A stretch of DNA of 64,000 nt. It comes from Rhodococcoides fascians A25f (GTDB lineage: Bacteria > Actinomycetota > Actinomycetes > Mycobacteriales > Mycobacteriaceae). The stretch lies in assembly GCF_000760935.2 (NCBI RefSeq), contig NZ_CP049744.1, forward strand, positions 5,642,032-5,706,031, read 5' to 3'. Under the pieces are notes generated by a model. It was given only the letters and a program-made list of their open reading frames with translations. It was not told the DNA's origin and did not search any database. The translations under genes were made by a program, and so were the position numbers. Of the stretch, positions 36,773 through 46,314 are shown in pieces. Within the stretch, counting starts at the first letter, position 1. Each line of letters opens with the position of its first letter.

Positions 36773-36931
36773 ATGACTACGCAGAACAAAGACAACACCT
36801 CGGCCCCCGACGCGGAAGAGGACGTTCAGTCCGACCCCGCAGCTTCCGCCACAGACAACGATTGGTCGAGCGAAGGCGGCGCAATCGAAACCGGCCCCGC
36901 GACCTCCGACGAGCGCACCGACAGCAACTAG
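36773..36931 (+). CDS. Small acidic hypothetical protein
   Basis: A 52-residue, strongly acidic and Ser/Thr/Ala-rich protein (start MTTQNKDNTSAPDAEEDVQS), with no hydrophobic core and probably disordered. A GAGG motif lies only 2 bases before the ATG, which is short spacing. It starts 11 bases after the strong hairpin, so it needs its own promoter or read-through. It overlaps the convergent small gene by 4 bases. No family recognised. Confidence 0.5.
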   Translation: MTTQNKDNTSAPDAEEDVQSDPAASATDNDWSSEGGAIETGPATSDERTDSN

Positions 36932-37170
36932 CCGGTCAGCCGCCGGGGAGCGGCCCGCAACGTGCGGACGTCCCCGTCGGCGACGATGTGCTCCACCGTT
37001 TCGCCTCGGGCACGCATCGACCCGTCGACGGTGAAATTCACCCGTGCGTCGCCCAGCCAATCCACACCGACGACGATTCCGACGGTTCCCTTGGGGATAC
37101 CGCTGCGCCACCGCACGCGTCCCAGATTTCGGACCGCGACAACGGTCTCGCCGATCTCGAAATGCCCCAT
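36928..37170 (-). CDS. Small conserved hypothetical protein, SH3-like barrel
   Basis: An 80-residue protein starting MGHFEIGETVVAVRNLG, with the alternating pattern of a small beta barrel (GIPKGTVGIVVGVDWLGDARVNF). The G-rich ribosome site before the ATG at 37170 and the good codon bias support it. The upstream 23-codon extension is less likely. I cannot name a function. Confidence 0.6.
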   Translation of the reverse strand: MGHFEIGETVVAVRNLGRVRWRSGIPKGTVGIVVGVDWLGDARVNFTVDGSMRARGETVEHIVADGDVRTLRAAPRRLTG

Positions 37171-37361
37171 ACGCCCCCCCCCGGCTCGATTCTTACCGAC
37201 CAGTAGACCTCGAGCGAACTGCCTGTTCAAGCGGTGCATCCGCGCTTACCGGCAGTAGCGGCAGTGCGGTGGATGGCCATTCCGGGTCGAAACCAGTCCA
37301 TTCCCCGGTTAGGCCGACCCAATCACGCCTAGCGGTATTTTCCTCTTGAATATGTTGCTGG

Positions 37362-37383
37362 ATCGGCAATTATTCTTGCCAAT
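37362..37383. promoter_or_regulatory. Inverted repeat upstream of thioredoxin-reductase-like gene
   Basis: Arms ATCGGCAA and TTGCCAAT (one mismatch) flank TTATTC. It sits 30 bases before the ATG of the flavoprotein gene in an unusually AT-rich patch, a good place for an operator. Confidence 0.4.
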
Positions 37384-37412
37384 GCATTGCAGTCGGCCGC
37401 AGACTTCCGGGC

Positions 37413-38390
37413 ATGACATCAGACACTGTTCACCACACCCTGGTCGACGCGATCATCGTCGGCGGCGGCGTTGCCGGTCTCAGCGCTGCCGTGGCCCTCG
37501 GCCGGTCCCGACGCTCGGTCGTGGTCGTCGACGCCGGCGACCCCCGCAATGCACCTGCAGCACATTCGCACAACTACCTCACCCGTGACGGCGAGTCGCC
37601 GCTCGAACTGGTCAGGCTCGGCCGCGACGAGGCACGTCGCTACGGGGTCCACATCATCGAGGGCACCGCCCGGTCGGCAATCCGCACCGAATCCGGGTTC
37701 GAGGTCACACTTGCCGACGGCTCCGTCGTGCGTGGCCGCCGCCTGTTGGTCACCACCGGCCTCACCGATGTTCTCCCGAACATTCCAGGCCTTGCCGAGC
37801 GGTGGGGCCGCGATGTACTGCACTGCCCGTACTGTCACGGCTGGGAAGTCCGCGACCACAGAATCGGAATCATCGGTAGCCCACTCGTCGGACATCAGGC
37901 GCAGATGTGGCGTCAGCTCACCGAACACGTCACGGTGTTCGCACACCTGGCACCGGAACTCACCGACGAGGATCAGGGCCGTCTGGCCGCCCGCGGCATC
38001 GAGGTGGTGGACGAGGAGATCGCTCGGGTGGACGTCGCCGACGACGCGATCGTGGGCGTCACGCTGGCGGACGGGCGGCAGGTCCGACTCGACGCGTTGG
38101 TCGTGGGACCCAACTTCACCTCTCGCGCCGACATCCTGGTCTCGCTCGGAATCGGCACCACCGAGATGGTGATGAACGACCACGTTCTCGGCACCTACAT
38201 CGAGGCCGACCCCGTCGGTGCCACCTCTGTGCCCGGTGTCTGGGTGGCGGGTAACGTCGCCGCGCCGATGGACACGGTGGTCGCTGCCTCGGCTGCCGGA
38301 GTGCGAGCCGGTGCTGCGATCAACGGTGACCTGATCGAAGAGGACGTCCGCATCGCAGTCCAGCGGAGCACGTCCGCGGTGGCGACCTGA
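37413..38390 (+). CDS. Thioredoxin-reductase-like FAD/NAD(P) oxidoreductase
   Basis: A 325-residue two-dinucleotide-fold flavoprotein. The FAD loop is IIVGGGVAGLSAAVALGRS (residues about 14-32). The redox motif is CPYCHG near residue 139, i.e. CxxC, and the C-terminal FAD motif is GVWVAGNVAAPMDTVVAAS. The canonical NADPH loop GxGxxA is changed to IGSPLVGHQAQ, as in the short bacillithiol/thioredoxin reductase-like group with unknown partners. An AT-rich upstream region with an inverted repeat suggests regulation, perhaps by redox stress. The physiological substrate is unknown. Confidence 0.85.
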   Translation: MTSDTVHHTLVDAIIVGGGVAGLSAAVALGRSRRSVVVVDAGDPRNAPAAHSHNYLTRDGESPLELVRLGRDEARRYGVHIIEGTARSAIRTESGFEVTLADGSVVRGRRLLVTTGLTDVLPNIPGLAERWGRDVLHCPYCHGWEVRDHRIGIIGSPLVGHQAQMWRQLTEHVTVFAHLAPELTDEDQGRLAARGIEVVDEEIARVDVADDAIVGVTLADGRQVRLDALVVGPNFTSRADILVSLGIGTTEMVMNDHVLGTYIEADPVGATSVPGVWVAGNVAAPMDTVVAASAAGVRAGAAINGDLIEEDVRIAVQRSTSAVAT

Positions 38391-38514
38391 CAGCTGTGCC
38401 TCCTTAGGAGAGATCTGTCACCGAATCCACTGACCGAAGACGTATATTCACCGATGGAGGCGTCGAGAAAGAAGCGGTGTGCAGGCCGCGAGCGAGAAGG
38501 AAGTAGGTCCTTCG

Positions 38515-40737
38515 ATGAACACGAAGGTCGCTGCGCCCTTTGTCGTCCAATCCAAACGAACAGCAGGACTGGCCGCCGTGGTCGTCGTAGCCACCACTTT
38601 CTTCGTTCTCGGCGACGCCGATGTGCGAGCCGGCGTCCTGGCCACAGTCGCCGTCGGCTCGGTGCTCGCGATCAGCGCCGCCATTCGCCGCTACCGTCCC
38701 GACGACTCTCGGTGCTGGTGGGCACTGTTCGGGGCCTCGGTGCTGTTCATGTTCGGCGTTTCGCTTCGTAGCGATCCCAGCACGCTGACCCATTCCTTCA
38801 CGTTGCTACCCGACCTGTTCACCCTCACCGGGTACGCACTCGTCGGATATGCCCTGTCGCGGTGGATCCGAGATCGCCAGTCGATCGACGACATAACGCC
38901 ACTGGTCGACGCGGGCCTGATCTTCCTCGGCACCCTGTTTCTGTCGTGGTTGCTGTTCATCTCACCGGCCCTCGAATCCTCGCACTCGTCGGCATCGACT
39001 GTGGTGAACGGCGTGTACCCGGCGATCGACGCAGCGCTGATCACGCTGACCACCTACCTGTTGTACTCGTCCAAACCCCGCACAGCGGCGTTGCAGTGGG
39101 CGCTGATCGCTCTGATTGCGACGCTCGTTGGAGACGTCTCGTACGCGTTCGCTGCCACGACTGCCGATGCGCCGTCCTCGGGGTTGCTCGACGGTATCTA
39201 CCTCTTCGCGTACCTCTCCCTGGCGATGGCAGCACTCGACCCGTCGATGCGCACCGTCTCTCAGCGGCAGGATCCCGCACCCGCCCACAGCAACCGTCGG
39301 GTCGTGTTCGTGGTGATGCTGCTGGTCGTGTGCGCCACCGTGCCCCTGCTGGGCTCGGCGGTATCCACCGGAGACCTGGTCGTGCGTTCGCTGCTGCTGG
39401 CGTCGATCCTGGTCGGTGCCTTCCTGCGCGGCGAACGCGCACTCACCAGAGTTCAGTTCGGCAAGGAGCACGCCAAGTATCTCGCGGCTCACGACCTGTT
39501 GACCGGCCTACCGAACCGCACGATGCTGGACGAGGAATACGCCCGACACGAGCGCTCGCAGGCTCCCGGGCGCACCTGCGTCCTGTTCGTCGACCTCGAC
39601 AACTTCAAGATCGTCAACGACTCGTACGGCCACCGCGTCGGTGACGAACTGATCGTCGCCGCGGCGCGGCGTATCCGCGCCGCCGTCGGTGCCGGCGACT
39701 CCGTCGTCAGATACGCGGGCGACGAATTCGTGATCCTGTCCCGGTGCGATCGTCTCGGCGCAGAAGCGTTGGCCCGTCGCATCATCGACCGAATGAACGA
39801 GCCGTTCCCGCTCAGCGCTGCAATGGCCTACGTCACGGCATCGGTCGGCATCGCCGATGCAGATCGACTGCACGACGCCATCCGCGAGGCCGATACCGCG
39901 ATGTATCACGCCAAATCCCTCGGCGCGGCGCGCTACGCGTTCTTCGACGAATCCTTGCGCGCACGTGCCACTTCCGCGATGGAGACCACAACCGCGCTGC
40001 GCGGCGCGATCAGACGCGGCGAGCTCGAGGTGTACTACCAGCCGATCGTCGACACCGCCTCGCGCACCACCGTCGTCTACGAAGCGCTCCTCCGCTGGAA
40101 CAGGGAGGGCCGGGTGTGTACCCCCAACGAATTCATTCCGATTGCCGAATCGACCGGTCTGATCAAGGAGATCGGAGAGTGGGTGCTGCGATCCGCGCTC
40201 TCGGATCTGGTGACGCTGCGCGCGCACGGTCAGGACGTCACGATGTCGGTGAACGTGTCCCCGATGCAATTGCGCGACGATTCGCTGCCGACCATCGTGA
40301 GAGGACTGCTCGACGAGTACGGCCTCAACGGAGCAGATCTGGCGCTCGAGATCACCGAAAGCGTTCTGATCGACGACATGGGCACCGCGAAGAGCCTTCT
40401 CGATCGGCTCGCTGCCATGGGTGTGCTCATCGTGCTGGACGACTTCGGAATCGGCTACTCCTCGTTGAACAGGTTGCGCGCGATGCCGATCGCGTTGCTC
40501 AAGATAGACAAGTCGTTCGTGCACGAGATCGGTCACTCCGAATCCGATACTCAACTGATTCGCGCGATCGTCGCCATGGCGTCGGCGCTGCCGGTGAACA
40601 CAGTGGCCGAGGGTGTCGAGACCGAGGAGCAGGCCTCGATCATCGAGTCGCTCGAATGCCGCTTCGCGCAGGGTTTCCTGTTCGGCAGGCCCGCACCCAT
40701 CGCACACTGGCTCCTCGAATCGGCGCAGCGACGGTGA
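38515..40737 (+). CDS. Membrane GGDEF-EAL cyclic-di-GMP protein
   Basis: A 740-residue protein with 8-9 N-terminal membrane segments (about residues 17-310), a GGDEF domain (about 325-480) and an EAL domain (about 495-735). The cyclase signature reads RYAGDEF, i.e. AGDEF, which is usually still active. The phosphodiesterase signature YEALLRW and DDFGIGYSS are intact. It can therefore in principle make and break cyclic di-GMP. The ATG at 38515 has a GTAGGT site 7 bases upstream; a GTG at 38479 is the longer alternative. The membrane part may sense an unknown signal. Confidence 0.9.
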   Translation: MNTKVAAPFVVQSKRTAGLAAVVVVATTFFVLGDADVRAGVLATVAVGSVLAISAAIRRYRPDDSRCWWALFGASVLFMFGVSLRSDPSTLTHSFTLLPDLFTLTGYALVGYALSRWIRDRQSIDDITPLVDAGLIFLGTLFLSWLLFISPALESSHSSASTVVNGVYPAIDAALITLTTYLLYSSKPRTAALQWALIALIATLVGDVSYAFAATTADAPSSGLLDGIYLFAYLSLAMAALDPSMRTVSQRQDPAPAHSNRRVVFVVMLLVVCATVPLLGSAVSTGDLVVRSLLLASILVGAFLRGERALTRVQFGKEHAKYLAAHDLLTGLPNRTMLDEEYARHERSQAPGRTCVLFVDLDNFKIVNDSYGHRVGDELIVAAARRIRAAVGAGDSVVRYAGDEFVILSRCDRLGAEALARRIIDRMNEPFPLSAAMAYVTASVGIADADRLHDAIREADTAMYHAKSLGAARYAFFDESLRARATSAMETTTALRGAIRRGELEVYYQPIVDTASRTTVVYEALLRWNREGRVCTPNEFIPIAESTGLIKEIGEWVLRSALSDLVTLRAHGQDVTMSVNVSPMQLRDDSLPTIVRGLLDEYGLNGADLALEITESVLIDDMGTAKSLLDRLAAMGVLIVLDDFGIGYSSLNRLRAMPIALLKIDKSFVHEIGHSESDTQLIRAIVAMASALPVNTVAEGVETEEQASIIESLECRFAQGFLFGRPAPIAHWLLESAQRR

Positions 40738-40758
40738 TCACGGTGTTAGCGTCGGGCG

Positions 40759-42696
40759 GTGTCTGCAACCGGAATGCGCCCACTCCGCTCGACCGCTCTT
40801 GCCTGTGCCCTCCTGCTGGTACCGCTCGCCGCGTGCAGCAGCAGTGACAGCACCGGCACCGACTCCGCTGCCGAGAACAGTTGCGTTCTCGGTGCCAGCG
40901 GCGGCACCCCGGTAGGAGCGACACCCAGCGCGGGTTCGGGCGACATCTCCACCAATCCGGAAGTCGCGACCGGATATCGATCGAACATGGCACCGGTGGA
41001 GACTGCGTCGTACTCGGTCTCGACGGCGAACCCGGTGTCGACCGAAGCAGCCTGCGAGGTGCTGCGTGACGGCGGCACCGCGGCCGATGCACTGATCGTC
41101 GCACAGACTGTGCTCGGCCTCGTCGAGCCGCAGTCGTCCGGAATCGGCGGAGGCGCATTCCTGATGTACTACGACGCGGCGTCCGGCGAGGTACAGAGCT
41201 ACGACGGCCGCGAGACCGCTCCGATGAGCGCCACCGGCGACTACCTGAGATACATCGACGATGTGAACCGCACTGTGCCGCAACCCGATGCACGGTCCAG
41301 TGGCCGATCGATCGGCGTGCCGGGCGTCCTGCGGATGCTCGAGCAAGCCCACGACGATCACGGCGACAAGCCGTGGGGGGATCTCTTCCAGCCTGCAATC
41401 GGTCTCGCCGACAACGGAATCGAGATCAGCCCGCGCATGGCCTCGTCCATCGCCGACTCGGCACCGAAGCTCGCCCTCGACCCCGCATCCAAGGACTACT
41501 TCCTGCAACCGGACGGCACCGGAAAGCCCGCCGGCACGGTTCTGAACAACCCGGCGATGTCGAAGACGCTGTCCACCATTGCAACCGACGGAGCCGACGC
41601 CTTCTACACCGGCGACATCGCCCAGGCCATCGTCGACGCGACGGCCGATACCACCGCGGGCCGCACCCCCGGGCAGATCACACTCGACGACCTCGCCGGA
41701 TACGAACCCAAAACCCGCACGGCCGTATGCACCGAGTACCGCGACCACGACATCTGCGGCATGCCGGGACCGTCGTCGGGCGGCATCGCGGTGGCGTCGA
41801 CGATGGGCATTCTGTCCAACTTCGATCTGGCGCAGTACGCACCGACGGGAATGGACGCCAACGGCGGTACCCCGACGGCCGAAGCCGTGCACCTGATCTC
41901 CGAGGCCGAGAGACTGGCCTACGCCGATCGCGACAAGTACGTGGCCGATCCGGACTTCGTACCCCTGCCCGGCGGATCCCCCGACGCCTTGCTCGACCCC
42001 GAATATCTCAGCAGCAGAGCGGGACTCATCGACGAGTCCAAGTCGATGGGTACCGCGCAGCCCGGCGACTTCGGCCCGGTTCAGTTCGCCTCGTCCACCG
42101 ACCCCGAGCACGGCACCAGCCACATCTCCATCGTCGACGGCGAGGGCAATGCCGCCTCGATGACGACGACCGTCGAGTCGGCATTCGGTTCGTTCCACAT
42201 GGTCGACGGCTTTCTGCTCAACAATCAGCTCACCGACTTCTCCGCGGCTCCCGTGGCCGAGGACGGAACTCCCATGGCGAACCGTGTCGAGCCGGGGAAG
42301 CGTCCGCGCAGCTCGATGGCCCCGACGCTGGTGTTCGACCGCGGCGACGACGGCGCACGCGGCGATCTCGTGCTCGTCGCTGGATCTCCCGGTGGATCGG
42401 TGATCATTCAGTTCGTCGTAAAAACGTTGGTGGGACTGCTCGATTGGGGCATGGACCCACAGCAGGCGGTATCGATGGTCGACTTCGGTGCGGCCAACAC
42501 CCCGTCCACCAACTACGGCGGCGAGCATCCGAACGTGACGGGTGAGAACGATCCCGTCGTGGTGAAATTGCGCGAGATGGGCCATCAGGTCTCGGTCGCA
42601 GACCAGTCCAGCGGACTGAGCGCCCTGCAGCGCACCGACGGCGGCTGGATCGGGGGAGCAGATCCCCGCCGCGAGGGTGAGGTACTGGGTGGGTAG
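40759..42696 (+). CDS. ggt: Gamma-glutamyltransferase lipoprotein
   Basis: A 645-residue gamma-glutamyltransferase. A lipoprotein signal peptide (LACALLLVPLAACSSSD) places it outside the membrane. The precursor cleaves before the catalytic threonine in HGTSHISIVD near residue 455; NIGGGAFL-type oxyanion and RPRSSMAPT motifs are also present. It hydrolyses or transfers gamma-glutamyl groups of glutathione-like compounds. The GTG at 40759 or the ATG at 40774 may start it. It ends 3 bases from the convergent kdpE gene. Confidence 0.9.
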   Translation: MSATGMRPLRSTALACALLLVPLAACSSSDSTGTDSAAENSCVLGASGGTPVGATPSAGSGDISTNPEVATGYRSNMAPVETASYSVSTANPVSTEAACEVLRDGGTAADALIVAQTVLGLVEPQSSGIGGGAFLMYYDAASGEVQSYDGRETAPMSATGDYLRYIDDVNRTVPQPDARSSGRSIGVPGVLRMLEQAHDDHGDKPWGDLFQPAIGLADNGIEISPRMASSIADSAPKLALDPASKDYFLQPDGTGKPAGTVLNNPAMSKTLSTIATDGADAFYTGDIAQAIVDATADTTAGRTPGQITLDDLAGYEPKTRTAVCTEYRDHDICGMPGPSSGGIAVASTMGILSNFDLAQYAPTGMDANGGTPTAEAVHLISEAERLAYADRDKYVADPDFVPLPGGSPDALLDPEYLSSRAGLIDESKSMGTAQPGDFGPVQFASSTDPEHGTSHISIVDGEGNAASMTTTVESAFGSFHMVDGFLLNNQLTDFSAAPVAEDGTPMANRVEPGKRPRSSMAPTLVFDRGDDGARGDLVLVAGSPGGSVIIQFVVKTLVGLLDWGMDPQQAVSMVDFGAANTPSTNYGGEHPNVTGENDPVVVKLREMGHQVSVADQSSGLSALQRTDGGWIGGADPRREGEVLGG

Positions 42697-42699
42697 CGG

Positions 42700-43377
42700 T
42701 CAACTCACGAATCGGTAACCCATTCCGGTTTCGGTGATCAGATGCACCGGAGCCGCCGGATCTCGTTCCAGTTTCTGCCGCAACTGGCCGAGATAGATTC
42801 GTAGATAATGAGTTTCACGCTCGTGTCCGGGGCCCCAGACGGTCCGCAGTATGTCCTTCTGCGATACCAGCTTGCCCTCGTTGCGCACGAGCAGTTCGAG
42901 GACGCCCCATTCGGTGCGGGTCAGGTGCACGCTCTCTCCCGCTCGGACAACGGTTTTCGAGGCCAGGTCGACGGTGAAGTCCTCCGTCTCGACGACGGGA
43001 TCTGCCACGGTCTGCGGTCCGCGCCGTAGAGCCGCACGCAATCTTGCCAGCAGCTCGTCCATGCCGAAGGGCTTGGTCACGAAGTCGTCGGCACCGGCGT
43101 CGAGTGCCTCGACGGTATCGGCCGAGTCGGTCCGCGCCGAGAGCACCAGGATCGGCACCTCGGTCCAGCCGCGCAGACCGGCGATGACGTCGATGCCATC
43201 GATGTCGGGTAGGCCGAGATCGAGAATCACGATGTCCGGGTGGAAGTTCGCAGCCACCCGCAGCGCCTCACCGCCGGTTGCGGCACTGACGACCTCGAAC
43301 CCGCGCACGTTGAGATTGATCCGCAGCGCTCGCACGATCTGTGGCTCGTCGTCGACGACGAGCACCCGTACCTTCAC
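42700..43377 (-). CDS. kdpE: KdpE-type response regulator
   Basis: A 225-residue OmpR-class regulator. The phosphoacceptor is Asp53 in DIVILDLGLPD, with the acidic pair Asp9/Asp10 and Lys in FVTKPFGMDELLARL. The C-terminal winged helix has LTRTEWGVLELLVRNEGKLV and the KdpE-like LRIYLGQLRQKLE. It pairs with the KdpD kinase immediately upstream, overlapping by GTGA. In bacteria KdpE activates the high-affinity K+ pump kdpFABC; that operon is not in the window. Confidence 0.9.
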   Translation of the reverse strand: MKVRVLVVDDEPQIVRALRINLNVRGFEVVSAATGGEALRVAANFHPDIVILDLGLPDIDGIDVIAGLRGWTEVPILVLSARTDSADTVEALDAGADDFVTKPFGMDELLARLRAALRRGPQTVADPVVETEDFTVDLASKTVVRAGESVHLTRTEWGVLELLVRNEGKLVSQKDILRTVWGPGHERETHYLRIYLGQLRQKLERDPAAPVHLITETGMGYRFVS

Positions 43378-45824
43378 CTGCTCGCCGCCTTCAGCTCCAC
43401 CGTCATCGTCAGCCCGCCGCCGTCCGTGTTCGATGCCGTGACGGTACCGCCCATGGCTCGGACGAATCCGCGCACCACCGACAGTCCCAGCCCGACGCCT
43501 ATCGAGTTGTCGCGGTCCCCGAGGCGTTGGAACGCGTCGAACATCGTTTCCTCGGCTCCCGCGGTGATGCCGGGGCCGTGATCGACGACCGAGATGGTTG
43601 CCCGCTCGCCGTGCACCGCGGCCCTGACCGTGATGTCGCCGGTGGGTGCGTACCGGGCGCTGTTGTCCACCAGGTTCGCCAGCACCCGTTCGAGCAGGCC
43701 AGGGTCTGCCAGTACTTCGACGTCACCCACCTCGACCCGCACACGATCGTCTGCTTGGACCAGCGCGCCGCTCAGCACGTCGTCGACGAAGACGGGACGC
43801 AGACTCGGCTGCACCACACCGGCTTGCAGCCGCGAGGAGTCGAGCAGATTGCTCACCAGAGCGGTCAGCTGATCGGCCGATTCGTCGATGGTGGCGAGCA
43901 ATTCCTCGGTGTCCTCGGGTGAGAACTGCACGTCGGTGCTGCGCAGAGACGAGGACGCCGCCTTGACGGCGGACAGTGGCGTCCGGAGATCGTGGCTGAC
44001 GGCCGAGAGCAATGCTCGACGCAGAGCGTCGGCCTCGGCGAGCGCATTGGCTCGGCTGGCTTCCTCGGCCAACCGAGCCTGACGGACCATGCCCGCGGCC
44101 TGGTTTGCCACCGCTGCGAGTACCCGCCGATCGTGTGCACGGGTGCGCTCACCGACGAGCAAGAGCGTGAAGTCGCCTGCGTCGACCTCGGTGTCGGCTC
44201 CGGCACGGTCGCCCGGAGCCTGCTCACCGGCGCTGCCCACGATCGACTGAGACTGGTTGTCCCACAGCGCCACACCACTCTGCCGATAGGTCTCACGGGC
44301 GCGCTCGAGCAGTGCCGTCAGGTCGGCTCCGCGCAACACCGATCCGGCGAACAGTGTCAACAGTTCGGCTTCCTGGGTCGCCCTGCGTGCCTGACGCGTT
44401 CGCCGGGCCGCAGCATCGACGAGGGCTGCAACAGCAACGGCGACGACGAGCAGCACCACGGTGACGACGAAGTTTTCCGGCTCGGCGATGGTGAGGCTGT
44501 ACCGGGGTGTGGTGAAGAAGTAGTTGAGCAGGAATCCCGCGATCAACGCCGAGAGTGCCGCCGGCGCAACCCCTCCCAACAGTGCGACACAGAGCACCAC
44601 CATGAAGAACAGGGCACTCTCGCCGCTGGAGTCGAAGTCCGGTCCGACCGTGCTCAGTACGGCGGCGGCGAGGCAGGGCACCAGTACGGCGGCGACCCAC
44701 GCCAGAATGCGTCGCCGCCCCGAATCGACCTGCATGCCCCTGCGGCGGGCTTGCTCGGCGTGAGTGACCATGTGCACGTCGATCTTTCCCGAGTTCTGCA
44801 CCACCGCTGCGCCGATGCCCTCGTCCAGGATCCGCGCCGCTCGCGACCGTCTCGAGGTACCGATCACCAGCTGCGTTGCATTCACCCCGCGGGCGAAGTC
44901 GAGCAGAGTCGTCGGTACGTCGTCGCCGACGACGCTGTGCACGCTGGCACCGAGCCCCGCGGCGAGCTTTCGCACCGAACCCATCTGCGGCGCCGACACA
45001 CCCATCAGGCCGTCGCCGCGGACGATGTGCAGCACCATGAGCTCCGCGCTGGACTTCGAGGCGATGCGACTGGCGCGGCGAAGCAGCGTCTCCGATTCCG
45101 GTCCACCGGTCACGGCCACCACCACGCGCTCGCGGGCTTCCCACGTCTCGGTGATGCGATTGTCCTTGCGGTACTTCACCAATGCCGCGTCCACCTGATC
45201 GGCGATCCACAACAGTGCGAGCTCGCGCAGCGCCGTCAGGTTGCCGCCCCGAAAGTAATTGCTCAGTGCCGCGTCGACCTTCTCGGCGGCGTAGACGTTG
45301 CCGTGCCGCAGCCGACTGCGGAGCGCTTCGGGAGTGATGTCGACCAGTTCCACCTCGTCGGCCGCACGAACGACGCTGTCGGGCACAGTCTCTCGCTGCG
45401 GCACCCCGGTGATCTGCTGCACCACGTCGTTGAGGGATTCGAGGTGCTGAACGTTGAGTGTCGAGATGACGTCGATGCCGGCGTCGAGCAGTACTTCGAC
45501 GTCCTGCCAGCGCTTGCCGTGCACGCTGCCGGGGGTGTTGGTGTGCGCGAGTTCGTCGACGAGCACCACCTGGGGCTTTCGCGCCAGGACGGCGTCGAGA
45601 TCGAGTTCCTGCGCGGACGACCCCCGATAGTCGACGGTCGCCATCGGTAGCACCTCGATACCGTCGAGAGCCTCGATCGTCCGCGCCCGGCCGTGTGTTT
45701 CGACGACCGCTGCCACGACATCGCAGCCCCGGCTGCTCAGCCGGTGGGCCTCCCCGAGCATGGCGAAGGTCTTCCCGACGCCCGGTGCTGCGCCGAGGTA
45801 GATCCGCAGCTCACCCCTGTCCGC
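43374..45824 (-). CDS. kdpD: KdpD-type sensor histidine kinase
   Basis: An 816-residue KdpD. The N-terminal KdpD domain carries the Walker-like GAAPGVGKT (residues 12-20), followed by a USP-like domain, four DUF4118 membrane helices near residues 385-480, a GAF-like domain, and the kinase core with SAVSHDLRTPLSAVKAA (phospho-His) and NLVDNSARYAP. The GTG at 45824 was chosen for its AGGAG site 7 bases upstream. It senses K+ limitation or turgor. It starts 31 bases after an Asp23-like gene in a sigma-factor operon rather than beside kdpABC. Confidence 0.92.
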   Translation of the reverse strand, partial: ADRGELRIYLGAAPGVGKTFAMLGEAHRLSSRGCDVVAAVVETHGRARTIEALDGIEVLPMATVDYRGSSAQELDLDAVLARKPQVVLVDELAHTNTPGSVHGKRWQDVEVLLDAGIDVISTLNVQHLESLNDVVQQITGVPQRETVPDSVVRAADEVELVDITPEALRSRLRHGNVYAAEKVDAALSNYFRGGNLTALRELALLWIADQVDAALVKYRKDNRITETWEARERVVVAVTGGPESETLLRRASRIASKSSAELMVLHIVRGDGLMGVSAPQMGSVRKLAAGLGASVHSVVGDDVPTTLLDFARGVNATQLVIGTSRRSRAARILDEGIGAAVVQNSGKIDVHMVTHAEQARRRGMQVDSGRRRILAWVAAVLVPCLAAAVLSTVGPDFDSSGESALFFMVVLCVALLGGVAPAALSALIAGFLLNYFFTTPRYSLTIAEPENFVVTVVLLVVAVAVAALVDAAARRTRQARRATQEAELLTLFAGSVLRGADLTALLERARETYRQSGVALWDNQSQSIVGSAGEQAPGDRAGADTEVDAGDFTLLLVGERTRAHDRRVLAAVANQAAGMVRQARLAEEASRANALAEADALRRALLSAVSHDLRTPLSAVKAASSSLRSTDVQFSPEDTEELLATIDESADQLTALVSNLLDSSRLQAGVVQPSLRPVFVDDVLSGALVQADDRVRVEVGDVEVLADPGLLERVLANLVDNSARYAPTGDITVRAAVHGERATISVVDHGPGITAGAEETMFDAFQRLGDRDNSIGVGLGLSVVRGFVRAMGGTVTASNTDGGGLTMTVELKAASR

Positions 45825-45855
45825 CACAGTCCGTCTCCTCACGCGTTCCGTACAG

Positions 45856-46314
45856 CTAGCGCTCCTCGATGTCGTCGACGCGTATCTCCACGACATCACG
45901 CCCGAGGGTGACGCCCAGCAGGTCCGACACCGTATCGATCGCGATGGTCGCCAGCTCGTCTCCCGCGGCCTGCAGGTCGTCGCCGTACACCCCGATCACC
46001 GCGACGAACAGACCGATGCAGGCATGGTCGTCGAGGTCGAGGTCGATCTCGGTGGGCTGTGCGCCGTGCACGTCCGCCAGTGCACGACGAAGCGTCGTCT
46101 TGACGATGTGGTCGCTGACCCGCAGTGAGTCCGCCGGTCCGGAATCAGAGCCGGAGGGGAACGCGCTGTCGATCGGCCACGTCCGTCTGGTGGTGTTGCG
46201 TACCTTCGTGATGATGGACGCGCTGATGTCCACCCAATTCGGTTCCTGCGGTGCGTCCCGAAGTTCGGTGGCAGCACGCGCGAGAACCGAATCCGGCTCT
46301 AGTGGGTTCGCCAT
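45856..46314 (-). CDS. Asp23-like hypothetical protein in sigma-factor operon
   Basis: A 152-residue protein. The last 90 residues resemble the Asp23/Gls24 domain: VSDHIVKTTLRRALADV, LDDHACIGLFVAVIGVYG and VEIRVDDIEER. The N-terminal 55 residues are poorly conserved. The gene overlaps the 3' end of the ECF sigma gene by 16 bases, so the two are coupled. Its place where an anti-sigma factor is often found, and its similarity to proteins of the divergent Asp23 cluster, suggest a role in the same envelope-stress response; this is inference. Confidence 0.6.
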   Translation of the reverse strand: MANPLEPDSVLARAATELRDAPQEPNWVDISASIITKVRNTTRRTWPIDSAFPSGSDSGPADSLRVSDHIVKTTLRRALADVHGAQPTEIDLDLDDHACIGLFVAVIGVYGDDLQAAGDELATIAIDTVSDLLGVTLGRDVVEIRVDDIEER

